A DNA stretch of 64,000 nt from Billgrantia lactosivorans (GTDB lineage Bacteria; Pseudomonadota; Gammaproteobacteria; Pseudomonadales; Halomonadaceae), in contig NZ_QHGY01000002.1 of assembly GCF_003254665.1 (NCBI RefSeq), positions 293,517 to 357,516 of the forward strand. The letters are read 5' to 3'. Below, piece by piece: positions 41,875 through 50,407 of the stretch (positions are counted from its first letter, which is position 1; every line of letters starts with the position of its first letter). Under the pieces are notes generated by a model. The model had not been told where the DNA came from. It saw nothing but the letters and a program-made list of their open reading frames with translations, and ran no database searches. Made by a program: the position numbers and the translations under genes.

Positions 41875-42486
41875 TTATGGCGGGGTGCCGTTGGGCCGAT
41901 AGAAGATGAAGGCCTCGGTCTCGGCGGTCAGCAGATACTCATCCGCCCAAGGGGGGTGAACGGTGCGGTCGTGAAAGTAGAGTGCCCCGTTGGTGTGGTC
42001 GGGCAGCTCCTGGTTGAGCGCCTGGCGCGCGACATCCTTGGCCACCTCGTAGGCGTCGCCCTCCACCACCTCGTCGGGCCGGCCGTCACACCACCAGGAG
42101 AACTGGCACGGGCTCTGCTCGGAGCCCTGCTTCACCACCTCGCACACGCTATTGGGGAACTCCTCGCTGGCCAGGCGATTGATGACCACATTGGCTACCG
42201 ATTCCATATCGAGGCCCGGGACCCCCTTCGCTTCCCAGTAGATGGTGCGCGCTAGGCAGGTGATCGGCTCTTCCAGTGGGTCGTTGCCCTCCGGGTCGAG
42301 GACCTCTACCTCCTGCTCGCTGAGTGGCTCCACGGGCTCGGTAACCTCCACGTCTGGCGCCACCACCTGCTCCAGCACCTCGGCCTTGCGCGCGGCCTCG
42401 CCGGCCTGCGGTGCGGGGTTGACGACAGCGAGGGCAGCCACAGGCAGGGCAAGGAGGAACCAGCCGACGGAGCGAAAGGGAGACAT
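41875..42486 (-). CDS. Cell wall hydrolase, SleB family
   Basis: The 203-residue protein has an N-terminal hydrophobic signal or anchor (about residues 5-22), an acidic linker rich in Glu, Val and Pro, and a C-terminal Hydrolase_2/SleB domain: LARTIYWEAKG with the catalytic Glu, ESVANVVINRL, and CQFSWWCDG. SleB-type enzymes cleave peptidoglycan glycan strands; in Gram-negatives they act in the periplasm. Start at 42486; the longer upstream frame is unsupported. Confidence 0.85.
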   Translation of the reverse strand: MSPFRSVGWFLLALPVAALAVVNPAPQAGEAARKAEVLEQVVAPDVEVTEPVEPLSEQEVEVLDPEGNDPLEEPITCLARTIYWEAKGVPGLDMESVANVVINRLASEEFPNSVCEVVKQGSEQSPCQFSWWCDGRPDEVVEGDAYEVAKDVARQALNQELPDHTNGALYFHDRTVHPPWADEYLLTAETEAFIFYRPNGTPP

Positions 42487-42619
42487 GGCGAGAACCTTTG
42501 GTATCGTTATGGGGCGGTTCCATAGCGTAACGAAGCGGCACGCAGCGTAACGAGTATAGTTGTCCGGAACGACTCGTGCGCGCGGCCATGGAGACCCATG
42601 CCCCCCCTGCCGGCGCGGA

Positions 42620-43582
42620 TCAGCGAGCCGAGGGGAAGAGTTCTCGCGGCACCCACCACAGGAACAGCGCCATGCCGATGAGCTCCACCAGCGACTGGAA
42701 CACGATGGCCACCACGGCTGGCTCGTAGGAGGCGGGGAGCGCAAGGGCCAAGGGCAGCACGACGAAGGAGTTGCGCGTGCCCAGGCTGAAGGCCAGCACG
42801 CGCCCCTGCGCTGTGGGCAGCCTGAATACGCTGGTCAGCACACGAGCCAACAGTGCCGCAGCAACCATGAAGCCGGCAAAGGCCAGCAGCAGCCCGCCGA
42901 GAAGGGGTAACGAATCGGCAACGGCACCGACCTGGGTAGCGGCGATGTTGAACACCACCAGGCCCAGCAGCGGCACCGGCAGCCACCCCAGGCGCTCGAT
43001 GCCGGCTTCACGCCTGGGCTGTCCCTGAGCCCAGGCTTCGGTCACGAAGGCCAGCAGTAATGGCAGCACGATCAGCCCGGCAAAGGCCAGCAGCAGTTCG
43101 CGCTGCACCATGGCGAGGCGCAGGTTCTCGTCCAGGAACAGCCAGAGGTAGAAGGGCAGCAGCGCGATTTGCAGCAAGAGGCTGATCGGGGCAAAGGCGA
43201 TTACATGGCGCGCATTGCCTCCTCCCAGATGTGAGAAGGTGATGAACCAGTCGGTGCAGGGCACCAGCAGGACCAGCAGCATGCCCAAGCGGATAGCCGG
43301 CTCGTGGGCGAACAGGTGTGCCAGCCCCCAGGTGACGAGAGGCAACAGGACGAAGTTGCCCACCACCGCGGCCGCCATGAAGCGTGTATCGCCCCATGCG
43401 CCGCGCAGCTGTGTCAGCGGCACCTGGGTGAAGGTGACGTAGAGCAATGCCCCCAATAGCGGCCACAGCAGCGACTCAAACGCGTCGACCCGATTTGGCC
43501 AGGCGGTACCCAGGGCCAGGCCCATGGCGATGAATGCCAGGTAGACCAGGACCTGATACTGCTCGAGCGTCTGGCGAGTCAA
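42620..43582 (-). CDS. Arsenite-resistance ACR3/BASS family carrier
   Basis: The 320-residue protein has about ten membrane spans and belongs to the bile acid:sodium symporter superfamily, arsenic-resistance branch. The conserved cysteine required in ACR3 proteins is present as C109 in LLVPCTDW, and the crossover motif SLGTRNSF is near 260. Shorter than classical ACR3 (about 350). It overlaps the upstream Ca2+/Na+ antiporter gene by four bases, so the two are one transcription unit, not an ars operon; true arsenite transport is therefore uncertain. Confidence 0.75.
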   Translation of the reverse strand: MTRQTLEQYQVLVYLAFIAMGLALGTAWPNRVDAFESLLWPLLGALLYVTFTQVPLTQLRGAWGDTRFMAAAVVGNFVLLPLVTWGLAHLFAHEPAIRLGMLLVLLVPCTDWFITFSHLGGGNARHVIAFAPISLLLQIALLPFYLWLFLDENLRLAMVQRELLLAFAGLIVLPLLLAFVTEAWAQGQPRREAGIERLGWLPVPLLGLVVFNIAATQVGAVADSLPLLGGLLLAFAGFMVAAALLARVLTSVFRLPTAQGRVLAFSLGTRNSFVVLPLALALPASYEPAVVAIVFQSLVELIGMALFLWWVPRELFPSAR

Positions 43583-44661
43583 GGCCGGCGGTCTTCTCCT
43601 GCCCTGTTCGTTGTACGCCGCAGTTCGGGCACCGCCAGCACGACCAGCGTCAGGGCGGTGATCGGCAGCACGAAGTAGAGCATCAGTGTGCTGAAGCCGA
43701 CCAGGGCGTCATGCTGGGTGGCGGCCAGGATCAGGTAGGCGGTGTAGGCCACGTAGTACCCCAGCAGCACGGCCCCCTCCCAGCGATTGATGGCGCTGGC
43801 GGTGAAGCAGATCGGCAGGCAGGCGACGGCCACGGCGAGCATGACCGGAATGTCAAGGCTGAGCATGGCGTCCGACACGGCAATACCGGCGGGGGCGATC
43901 AGCCCGGCCAGGCCGAGCACGCCGAGCAGGTTGAAGATGTTGCTGCCGACCACGTTGCCCACGGCGATGTCGCGCTGACCGCGCAGGGCCGCGACGATCG
44001 ACGTGACCACTTCGGGCAGCGACGTGCCGGCGGCGACCACGGTCAGGCCGATCACCTGTTCGCTGACGCCGAGCCAGGTGGCCAGCACCACCGCCGCATC
44101 GACGAACAGGCGCGAGCCGGCCACCAGCATGGCGAGCCCGCCCGCGACGAACAGCACATCGACCCCCCAGTGACTGCGCGCCGACTCGCTGGCCTCAGTC
44201 TCGGCGGGCTCCGACTGGCGCCGTCCCTGCCACAGCAGGAAACCGGTGTAGACGATCAGCCCCAGGAACAGCAGCCCGCCGTCCACCCGGCCGATGCTGC
44301 CATCCAGCGCCAGCAGCAGCATGAGCAGCGAGATACCGATCATCAGCGGAATATCCAGGCGGATCAGCTGTTGGGCCACTGCCAGCGGTACGATCAGCGC
44401 CGAGATGCCCAGGATGAACAGCACGTTGAAGATGTTGCTGCCCACCACGTTGCCGATGGCGATGCCCGCCTGGTCATCCAGGGCCGCCTTGATACTGACG
44501 ACCAGTTCCGGGGCGCTGGTGCCGAAGGCCACCACGGTAAGCCCGATGATCAAGGGGGAAATGCCCACCTGCAGGGCCAGGCGCGAGGCGCCCCGAACGA
44601 GGCCCTCCGCTCCGACGATCAAGAGCGCAAGACCGACCAACAGCAGCAGTAGCGTCAGCAT
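43579..44661 (-). CDS. Calcium/sodium antiporter, YrbG-like CaCA family
   Basis: The 360-residue protein has two homologous halves with inverted repeats, each carrying the ion-binding alpha motif: GTSAPELVVSIKAAL with GNVVGSNIFN in the first, and GTSLPEVVTSIVAAL with GNVVGSNIFN in the second. Ten membrane spans are expected. It exchanges Ca2+ for Na+ or H+. Only a weak GGAA ribosome site is seen. The ATGA overlap with the next gene indicates coupling. Confidence 0.92.
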   Translation of the reverse strand: MLTLLLLLVGLALLIVGAEGLVRGASRLALQVGISPLIIGLTVVAFGTSAPELVVSIKAALDDQAGIAIGNVVGSNIFNVLFILGISALIVPLAVAQQLIRLDIPLMIGISLLMLLLALDGSIGRVDGGLLFLGLIVYTGFLLWQGRRQSEPAETEASESARSHWGVDVLFVAGGLAMLVAGSRLFVDAAVVLATWLGVSEQVIGLTVVAAGTSLPEVVTSIVAALRGQRDIAVGNVVGSNIFNLLGVLGLAGLIAPAGIAVSDAMLSLDIPVMLAVAVACLPICFTASAINRWEGAVLLGYYVAYTAYLILAATQHDALVGFSTLMLYFVLPITALTLVVLAVPELRRTTNRAGEDRRP

Positions 44662-44731
44662 GTAGAGTTTCCGTTCACTGGGAGAAGGGGGGAGTTTCGG
44701 TTGGGCCTGCCGGGACTGGGTCGAGCCCCGG

Positions 44732-45475
44732 CTACGCCGCCGGCGAAGCGGGGACCAGCACTTGCGTGCCCAGCGTGGCAGTGTCGAGCATGAGCATCGC
44801 TTCCTGCAAGCCGTCTAGCGCCGCAACGTACCTGCCGCGATCGTTCCATGCCGCCGAACGGCCGCCGCCGACAGCGCCATCGCAGGGACCCACGCAGTTG
44901 GCCATCAGAATCGTCATGGCGTGCTCACGGGCGAAGGTCGCGTAGTAGGCATAGGCCTCGTCAAGGCCCGGGGCATGCTTGGCCACGCTGCAGAGATAGA
45001 CGTCCGCGCCGAGGCTGGCCGCCGTGGCGGCATGATCGGGCTGCAGCGACTCGAAGCAGATCGCCAGCGCCAGGCGATGTTCACGGGTCTCGATCAGCAT
45101 CGGCCGGTCGCCGGGCGAGAAGTAGGGCCGCTCGTCGTCGTGCAGGCGCTGCTTGGCATAGGCGTGCCGCCCCGCGTGGGGCTGGAACACCACCATGCCG
45201 ATCTGCGGCTTGCCCGAAGTGACCAGTGGCAGCCCGGCGCCGATGACCATGCCGTGGGTATCGCTCAGGTGCTGGAACACGTCCAGCCGCGGGTCTTCCT
45301 CGTGGGTGGCCAGACCCTTCGCCAGCGTCGGCTCGTAGCCGGTCAGCGAGAGTTCGGGAAAGATGATCAGCTCGGCGCCATGCGACGCCGCCAGTTCGAT
45401 GAACTCGGCGTGGCGCTCCACGTTGCCCTCCATATCGCCCGTCAGCGGGGCGTACTGCACGGCACACAGCTTCAT
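44732..45475 (-). CDS. Carbon-nitrogen hydrolase (nitrilase family)
   Basis: The 247-residue protein has the Glu-Lys-Cys triad: Glu in IIFPELSLTGYEP, Lys in AKQRLHDDE, and Cys in LAICFESLQP. This is the size of omega-amidase/YafV-like or NIT-type amidases, which hydrolyse amides rather than nitriles. GAGGGAG precedes the ATG. It is upstream of the CaCA gene by 70 bases in the same direction. Confidence 0.9.
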   Translation of the reverse strand: MKLCAVQYAPLTGDMEGNVERHAEFIELAASHGAELIIFPELSLTGYEPTLAKGLATHEEDPRLDVFQHLSDTHGMVIGAGLPLVTSGKPQIGMVVFQPHAGRHAYAKQRLHDDERPYFSPGDRPMLIETREHRLALAICFESLQPDHAATAASLGADVYLCSVAKHAPGLDEAYAYYATFAREHAMTILMANCVGPCDGAVGGGRSAAWNDRGRYVAALDGLQEAMLMLDTATLGTQVLVPASPAA

Positions 45476-45611
45476 GGCTCGCTCCCTCTCGCTGGCCCAC
45501 GGTAAGCGTACGACATTTTGGCGTTGGGGAAATGGCGCTTTGCCTACGCGTCGACACGAGGTGCTGAGTTAGACTTACCTCTGTACCGACGCGTCGAGGA
45601 GGCAGCCTGAG

Positions 45612-45998
45612 ATGTTCGCACCTGCGCACTCCATTGCCCGCACGCCGCTGGTGGCCGTCTACGGCACGCTGAAGCGAGGGCTGCGCAACCACCGCTGGCT
45701 GGAAGGGGCCGACTTCCTGGGCAGCGACCGGCTGACCAGCGCCACCCTCTACGATCTCGGCCCATTCCCCGGCGCCAAGCCCGAACCCTCACGTGGGGTC
45801 GAGGTGGAGGTATTTCGCATCGATGCCAACCTGCTCACCGAACTGGACAGGCTCGAGGACTGTCGCCCGCGCCAGCCGCACGCCGGGCTCTACCGCCGCG
45901 CCATTCACCCCACCACCTTCGGCCCCGCCTGGCTCTACCTCTACAACCCCGATGTGGCCGGCTGTGTAGCGATCCGGCAGGGTGGGTGGAGGCCCTGA
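45612..45998 (+). CDS. Gamma-glutamylcyclotransferase-fold protein (YtfP-like)
   Basis: The 128-residue protein has the GGCT start VAVYGTLKRGLRNHRWL and the expected acidic catalytic position within ELDRLEDCRP, with LYNP near the end. Members cleave gamma-glutamyl amines or have unknown substrates (YtfP, BtrG). AGGAGG lies ten bases before the ATG. It is divergent from the nitrilase gene. Confidence 0.82.
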   Translation: MFAPAHSIARTPLVAVYGTLKRGLRNHRWLEGADFLGSDRLTSATLYDLGPFPGAKPEPSRGVEVEVFRIDANLLTELDRLEDCRPRQPHAGLYRRAIHPTTFGPAWLYLYNPDVAGCVAIRQGGWRP

Positions 45999-46004
45999 GC
46001 TAAC

Positions 46005-46673
46005 CTAGCCTTCCCGCCGCATCTTCTCGCGCCGAGCCACTTCCGCCGCGGTGGGCGTTTCCATGGCAAAGTCGCCGGTTTGCACCGCGCCGTCGCGCAC
46101 ATACTTCGCGATCACGATGCCGTTGGGCGATACTCGATGGGCCACGAGCTTGAAAGCCGCCGGCGCTGCGCCTTCGGCAAACAGCTTCTTGCCTTTCCCC
46201 AGCACCACGGGGCAGAGGAACAGGTTGATCTCGTCGACGAGGTCGCTCTCCAGCAGCGTCTGGATCAGGTCGGCGCTGCCCTGGGTGACGAGCGCCGGCC
46301 CGTCCTCCTGCTTCAGCCTGGCGACATCCGACGCCGCGTCGCGCAGCGCCACCGAGCCTTCCCAGGTCAGTTCCAGGCCCTTTCGGGTCGCCACGTACTT
46401 CTTGATCGAATTGAAGGTCCTAGCGATGGAGTCGTCCGGCCCCCCCTCGGCGTAGGGCCAGTGTGCGGCGAAGATCTCGTACGTCTTGCGCCCGAGCAGC
46501 AGGTCGAACGGCTGGCCGAACAGCCTGTCGATCTCTTCACCGAACACCTCGTCCACCAGCGGCGCGACCCAGCCGCCGTAGCGGAAGCCACCGGTCGGGT
46601 CCTCCTGCGGCCCGCCGGGCGCCTGCATGACGCCGTCCAGGGACACCATGGCGCCCACAATCACTTTTCGCAT
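46005..46673 (-). CDS. Dihydrofolate reductase-fold protein (RibD C-terminal/YyaP-like)
   Basis: AGGAGGAT precedes the ATG at 46673. The 222-residue protein begins MRKVIVGAMVSLDGVMQAPGG and has LLLGRKTYEIFAAHWP, GSADLIQTLLESDLVDEINLFLCPVVLGKGKKLF, the pattern of the RibD_C/YyaP reductases. Substrate unknown. It converges with the GGCT gene, six bases apart. Confidence 0.87.
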   Translation of the reverse strand: MRKVIVGAMVSLDGVMQAPGGPQEDPTGGFRYGGWVAPLVDEVFGEEIDRLFGQPFDLLLGRKTYEIFAAHWPYAEGGPDDSIARTFNSIKKYVATRKGLELTWEGSVALRDAASDVARLKQEDGPALVTQGSADLIQTLLESDLVDEINLFLCPVVLGKGKKLFAEGAAPAAFKLVAHRVSPNGIVIAKYVRDGAVQTGDFAMETPTAAEVARREKMRREG

Positions 46674-46879
46674 GAATCTATCCTCCTGGTAGGTTGGGTA
46701 TCCGGTAGTCGAGCGAGGTGGCAAGAAATCGACAAGGGGGTGAAAGGCCTGCGAGGAGCAGGTCTGGGGCAAGGGTGCACCCCACCGCCGTAAGAGAGGA
46801 ACGGCCTCGTCAACGGGCCCTGTCTCCGGTTAGATTCGTCCCTGACGACACTCATTTGCCATCGAAACCGGAGCCACTC

Positions 46880-47620
46880 ATGTCTCGTGATATCGACATC
46901 CCCGCTGCCGACGGCACCATCGATGCTCATGTCTTCACGCCCGGGAACGCCGATGGTCCTCTTCCGGCCGTGGTGCTGTTCACCGATATCGGCGGCCTGC
47001 GCCCCTGCTATCACGAGAAGGCCCAGCAGATCGCAGACAACGGCTATGCCGTGTTGATGCCCAACATCTACTATCGCGATGCGCGCGGTCCCGTCGTGCC
47101 GGAAGGCAAGTCCTTCCGCGACCCGGACGTGAGACCGACACTGTTCGGGTATGCCGGCCGACTCACACCCGAGGCACTATCCCGCGACTTCGCCGCGCTG
47201 CTGAAATGCATCGACAGCGAAGCCGAGTTCGCCGACGGCAAGCTAGGCGTAGTGGGCTACTGCATGACCGGCGCCTTCGCGCTGCGCATGGCGGCCGAGC
47301 ACCCCGAGCGTGTCGCCGCCGCGGCCGGCTTCCATTCGGCCAACCTGGCCAAGGCCGATGACCCGAACAGCCTCGTGCACGTGGTCGGCACCATCGAGGC
47401 GCGCGTCTATCTCGGCCACGCCGACAAGGACGAGCTACTGCCCCCCGAGCAGATCGCCTGCCTGGACGAAGCGCTGGCCAAGGCCGGCGTGCACTACACC
47501 ACCGAACTCTACAAGGGCGCCGCCCACGGCTTCACCGCCAAGGACGCCCCGAGCTATGACGCGACCGCTGATGCGCTGCATCACAAGAGGCTGGCGATGT
47601 TGCTGGAGGAGGCGCTGTAG
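46880..47620 (+). CDS. Dienelactone hydrolase family protein
   Basis: The start at 46880 has GGAG upstream; the frame is open upstream without signals. The 246-residue alpha/beta hydrolase has the Cys nucleophile elbow GYCMTG, Asp in LGHADKDELLP and His in GAAHGF, giving the Cys-Asp-His triad of dienelactone hydrolases. No chlorocatechol genes are near, so the substrate is open. Confidence 0.88.
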   Translation: MSRDIDIPAADGTIDAHVFTPGNADGPLPAVVLFTDIGGLRPCYHEKAQQIADNGYAVLMPNIYYRDARGPVVPEGKSFRDPDVRPTLFGYAGRLTPEALSRDFAALLKCIDSEAEFADGKLGVVGYCMTGAFALRMAAEHPERVAAAAGFHSANLAKADDPNSLVHVVGTIEARVYLGHADKDELLPPEQIACLDEALAKAGVHYTTELYKGAAHGFTAKDAPSYDATADALHHKRLAMLLEEAL

Positions 47621-47640
47621 CGGGGCGGTCTGCTTTATCG

Positions 47641-47702
47641 GCGGCCCCGGGGGTTGGGGCCGCAGTGTAACGACAGCAATAAACGGCGCCCTGACAAGGG
47701 CG
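47641..47702. terminator. Two hairpins between convergent genes
   Basis: GCGGCCCC (47641-47648) pairs with GGGGCCGC (47656-47663), and CGCCCT (47687-47692) with AGGGCG (47697-47702). They fill the gap between the dienelactone hydrolase gene and the convergent tautomerase-like gene. No T run follows. Confidence 0.4.
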
Positions 47703-47745
47703 TCCGGTGGAGGCCCGTCGGACCGGAACGAATTTGATTTCCTTG

Positions 47746-48132
47746 TTACACATTGACTGAGTACTTCAGGTCACGCGCCTCATCTCCGGTCATGCCACGA
47801 AAGCCCCAACAGTGGGGCGGTTGTTCCTTGATCGTGACCTCAATATCTACCGGCGATATGCCAACCACGGACTCAATCTTGTTGAAGAGTTCCTTGATTA
47901 GAGCTTTTTGGGTCTCGGGAGTTCGACCTTGCATCATATTGATCTCAATGGCCGTGTAGGCGGGTGTCCTGCCACAAGGATAATAAAAATCCTCGGTTTT
48001 CATAGGGATAAAACGATGAGCCCGTTTGTCTTCCGGCATACCCAGTACGGACTGCATACATCCGTGAATGACCTCAGAGAGCAGAGCCTTAATCGGATTA
48101 AGGTGTTCTTTGATTCCATAGATGACTATCAC
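47746..48132 (-). CDS. Tautomerase-superfamily protein lacking Pro-1, low G+C
   Basis: GGAGG lies four bases before a GTG at 48132, giving a 128-residue product starting M-I-V-I-Y-G. The size and pattern (EHLNPIKALLSEVIHGC, EDFYYPCGRTPAYTAIEINM, RTPETQKALIKELF, DIEVTIKE, WGFRGM) match the two-repeat tautomerases of the YusQ type. The catalytic N-terminal proline is absent: residue 2 is Ile. A hand count gives about 48% G+C over 47761-48180, far below the neighbours, so recent transfer is likely. Either the enzyme is inactive as a tautomerase or a non-standard start lies just upstream. Confidence 0.7.
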   Translation of the reverse strand: MIVIYGIKEHLNPIKALLSEVIHGCMQSVLGMPEDKRAHRFIPMKTEDFYYPCGRTPAYTAIEINMMQGRTPETQKALIKELFNKIESVVGISPVDIEVTIKEQPPHCWGFRGMTGDEARDLKYSVNV

Positions 48133-48243
48133 GATGCCTCCTGCAATGTATATCTTGTTCAACAAGAATGAACGAGCATGCTGCCTTTTCCGGCATGTCG
48201 GCTTTGGGGCAAAAACCGCCACTTATTCCATCGACTATCTCCC

Positions 48244-49260
48244 TCACCCTACCAACTCCACCCGATCCCAATCGCCACCCACCGAGTCGAGTAGTTGGCT
48301 CAGCGCCGGGCTCTCGTAGGTCACGCTCGGGTCTTCCCAGCGCAGGCGTACGCTTTGGTGCAGGCAGGGTTCGGGGGTGCGAAGCTGCGAGCGACGCATG
48401 ATCTTGTAGAAGCCCTTGTACTCGTCGTGCTGCCTGCCACTGTGGTTCGGGTGCATCGAGCCAAGAAAGTGCGGCTCGAAGGTGAGGCCGAATTGCCGTG
48501 CCTCGGTGGCCATCCACACGCCTGCATAGTCGCCTAGCTCATGCTGCGGGTAACCACCGCCGATGTCGGTATGCACGCCGGCGAACCATACCTGCTTGAG
48601 GTCGATGCCGGGCTTGGCCGACCACAGCGTGGGTTCGAAGTCCTGGCGGTTCTCGTCGATGGAAACGGCATGTCGGGCGTGGCGGATGATGCTGCTGGGT
48701 TCGGTGTCGTGAAACAGGTAGCGCTCGGTGCCCAAGGTGCCGAGGAACGGGGCGGGAATGCCGAGCGCGCCGACGGTATCCCACACGCCGATGAATTCGA
48801 TCTCGGTTCTATCCGCCACGGCGTAGGCGCGGCGGAAGTCGGCGGCTCTTTCGCCATTCGGGGCCGAGCTTCGTGAGCGTTGACGGTAGAGTACGTAGGC
48901 TTCCGGGATTCGGTCGGCGTAGAGCCGCAGCAGGATGCCGCAGTTGCGGATCAGCCCGGCGAGGGAGCGCACGGTATAGGCGCCGCGGCTGAAGCCGAAC
49001 AGGAAGAGCTGATCGCCGGGCTCGTAATTGTGAACGATGAAGCGATAGCAATCGGTGATGTTCTTGTCGATACCGGCGCCGGTGGCACCGCCACGAATGC
49101 TGTCTCCCTCGGTGCCTACGCCCCAGTCGTAGTAGACGACCTGCTTGCTGCCGGCATCGCAACAGGGTGCGATGCCGCGGGCCAGGCGCAGCACGTGCGT
49201 GGGTTCGTCACTCTCGGGGCACTGCCAAGTGCCGTCCGCGCAGATGACGATGCGCTTCAT
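48244..49260 (-). CDS. DUF2235 alpha/beta hydrolase (Tle1-like phospholipase domain)
   Basis: The 338-residue protein has the DUF2235 pattern: RIVICADGTWQ at the N-terminus, YYDWGVGTEG, the nucleophile elbow GFSRGAYTVR, EFIGVWDTVGALG, and a catalytic His region FAGVHTDIGGGY. The domain occurs in type VI secretion phospholipase effectors (Tle1). No VgrG, PAAR or immunity gene is adjacent and there is no signal peptide, so a cytoplasmic or orphan role is equally possible. GGGAGG precedes the ATG. Confidence 0.85.
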   Translation of the reverse strand: MKRIVICADGTWQCPESDEPTHVLRLARGIAPCCDAGSKQVVYYDWGVGTEGDSIRGGATGAGIDKNITDCYRFIVHNYEPGDQLFLFGFSRGAYTVRSLAGLIRNCGILLRLYADRIPEAYVLYRQRSRSSAPNGERAADFRRAYAVADRTEIEFIGVWDTVGALGIPAPFLGTLGTERYLFHDTEPSSIIRHARHAVSIDENRQDFEPTLWSAKPGIDLKQVWFAGVHTDIGGGYPQHELGDYAGVWMATEARQFGLTFEPHFLGSMHPNHSGRQHDEYKGFYKIMRRSQLRTPEPCLHQSVRLRWEDPSVTYESPALSQLLDSVGGDWDRVELVG

Positions 49261-49520
49261 CCCGTTCCCTCCCTGCGTACTTTTTTACTAAACGTAAACC
49301 CATTGTTTCGGATGTGCTATGTGATCTCGTCCAAAAATGACCTGAGCCGTCCTGATTGAGGACATGGCTTACACACGTGTAGCAAATGGCTTACAACAAA
49401 GGGAGAAAGCAGGCGTCGTGCAACGGAGCGAACCATCCGTGGGGCGCGGTTCCCGCAGGGCGAGTCGCTCGGTGTCGATACGTGGGGGAAGCATGGTCTC
49501 CGGCCTACTTGGTGGAAGTC

Positions 49521-49790
49521 TCACTCCCCGTACGAGTCATTCGTGCGCGGTGCATCAGGTAGCTGCGCATCCAGCGATTGGCGGTACTTGATGCAGCCTT
49601 TCATGAATTCCGGCCATTCCGGTACCACGGGGACCGGGTCGGTCTTGTCGGGCAGTAATGCCCACAGGGCCGGGTGATGCCAGCACAGGTCGTGCCCGCT
49701 GCAGTCCCGGTGTTCGCGGATGCCTTGGCGGAGTCGTTTGGCTTCTGCGATCAGTTCCTCTCGGGTCATCCGTTCGAGGTCTTCATCCAT
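49521..49790 (-). CDS. Small conserved-type hypothetical protein with CWHHPALW motif
   Basis: GGAGG lies five bases before the ATG at 49790 (a start four codons earlier lacks a site). The 89-residue protein has a charged N-terminal helix (MTREELIAEAKRLRQGIREHRD) and a GHDLCWHHPALWALLPDKTDP segment whose Cys and two His could bind metal. I recall similar short hypothetical proteins across proteobacteria but no known function. The gap 49261-49520 upstream of the DUF2235 gene holds no recognisable gene. Confidence 0.7.
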   Translation of the reverse strand: MDEDLERMTREELIAEAKRLRQGIREHRDCSGHDLCWHHPALWALLPDKTDPVPVVPEWPEFMKGCIKYRQSLDAQLPDAPRTNDSYGE

Positions 49791-49983
49791 GGGAGCCTCC
49801 ATAGGGTTTTCCGATCGCTCACAGTCCCGTTCGGCGAGCGGGGTTTACCCTGATCGATCAGGTGCTGCCTGGCGTGAGTGATGCCACTCGCTGCAGTATT
49901 GGTTAGCGTGCCGAGGCCTGCAATCGATGAAAGCGCACCGCCGCCGTTCCGGCAGCGGTGCGTTCCTGGTGGGAGGCGTGGCG

Positions 49984-50385
49984 TTACGCCGCTGGCGCGG
50001 GAATCCGTGCGATCACCTTGATTTCAAAGTCGAAGCCCGCCAGCCAGTTGACACCGACGGCGGTCCAGTTGGGGTAGGGCGGTTGGCCGATTTCCTTGGT
50101 GCGAACCCGGTCGATCGCTTCCCACTGGGCGGCGGGATCGGTGTGGAAGGTGGTCACGTCGACGATGTCGTCGAAGGTGCAACCGGCGGCCTCGAGAACG
50201 GCCGAGAGGTTGTCGAAGGCAAGCTGCACCTGATTTTCGAAATCCGGCTCGGGGGAGCCGTCCTCACGGCTGCCGACCTGGCCCGAGACGAACAGGAAGT
50301 CGCCCGAGCGGATAGCCGCCGAATAGCGGTTGATCTCGTAGAGTGCCTGCCGTCCGGCAGGAAAGACTGCATCGCGTTTAGCCAT
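49984..50385 (-). CDS. RidA family protein with altered active-site arginine
   Basis: Start at 50385, GGAG eight bases upstream. The 133-residue protein has the YjgF/RidA fold (YSAAIRSGDFLFVSGQVG, NQVQLAFDNLSAVLEAAGC, VDVTTFHTD). In archetypal RidA imine deaminases a conserved Arg follows the P-A near the C-terminus; here that position reads PNWTAV, so the arginine is replaced by Trp. This predicts a Rid subfamily without the standard 2-aminoacrylate deaminase activity. It is divergent from a TetR gene over three operator-like palindromes. Confidence 0.85.
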   Translation of the reverse strand: MAKRDAVFPAGRQALYEINRYSAAIRSGDFLFVSGQVGSREDGSPEPDFENQVQLAFDNLSAVLEAAGCTFDDIVDVTTFHTDPAAQWEAIDRVRTKEIGQPPYPNWTAVGVNWLAGFDFEIKVIARIPAPAA

Positions 50386-50407
50386 CGTGCTGCTCCGGTG
50401 GGTAAAA

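Noticed and set aside
43534-44652. A 372-codon plus-strand frame opposite the CaCA antiporter.
   Set aside because: His/Gln/Asp-rich shadow with no family motifs; the antiporter repeats are on the other strand.
49261-49520. Possible gene in the gap between the DUF2235 and CWHHPALW genes (a 75-codon frame from 49364).
   Set aside because: Ser/Arg/Gly-rich translation, no ribosome site and no motif; only a short GTCCT/AGGAC hairpin is visible near 49350.
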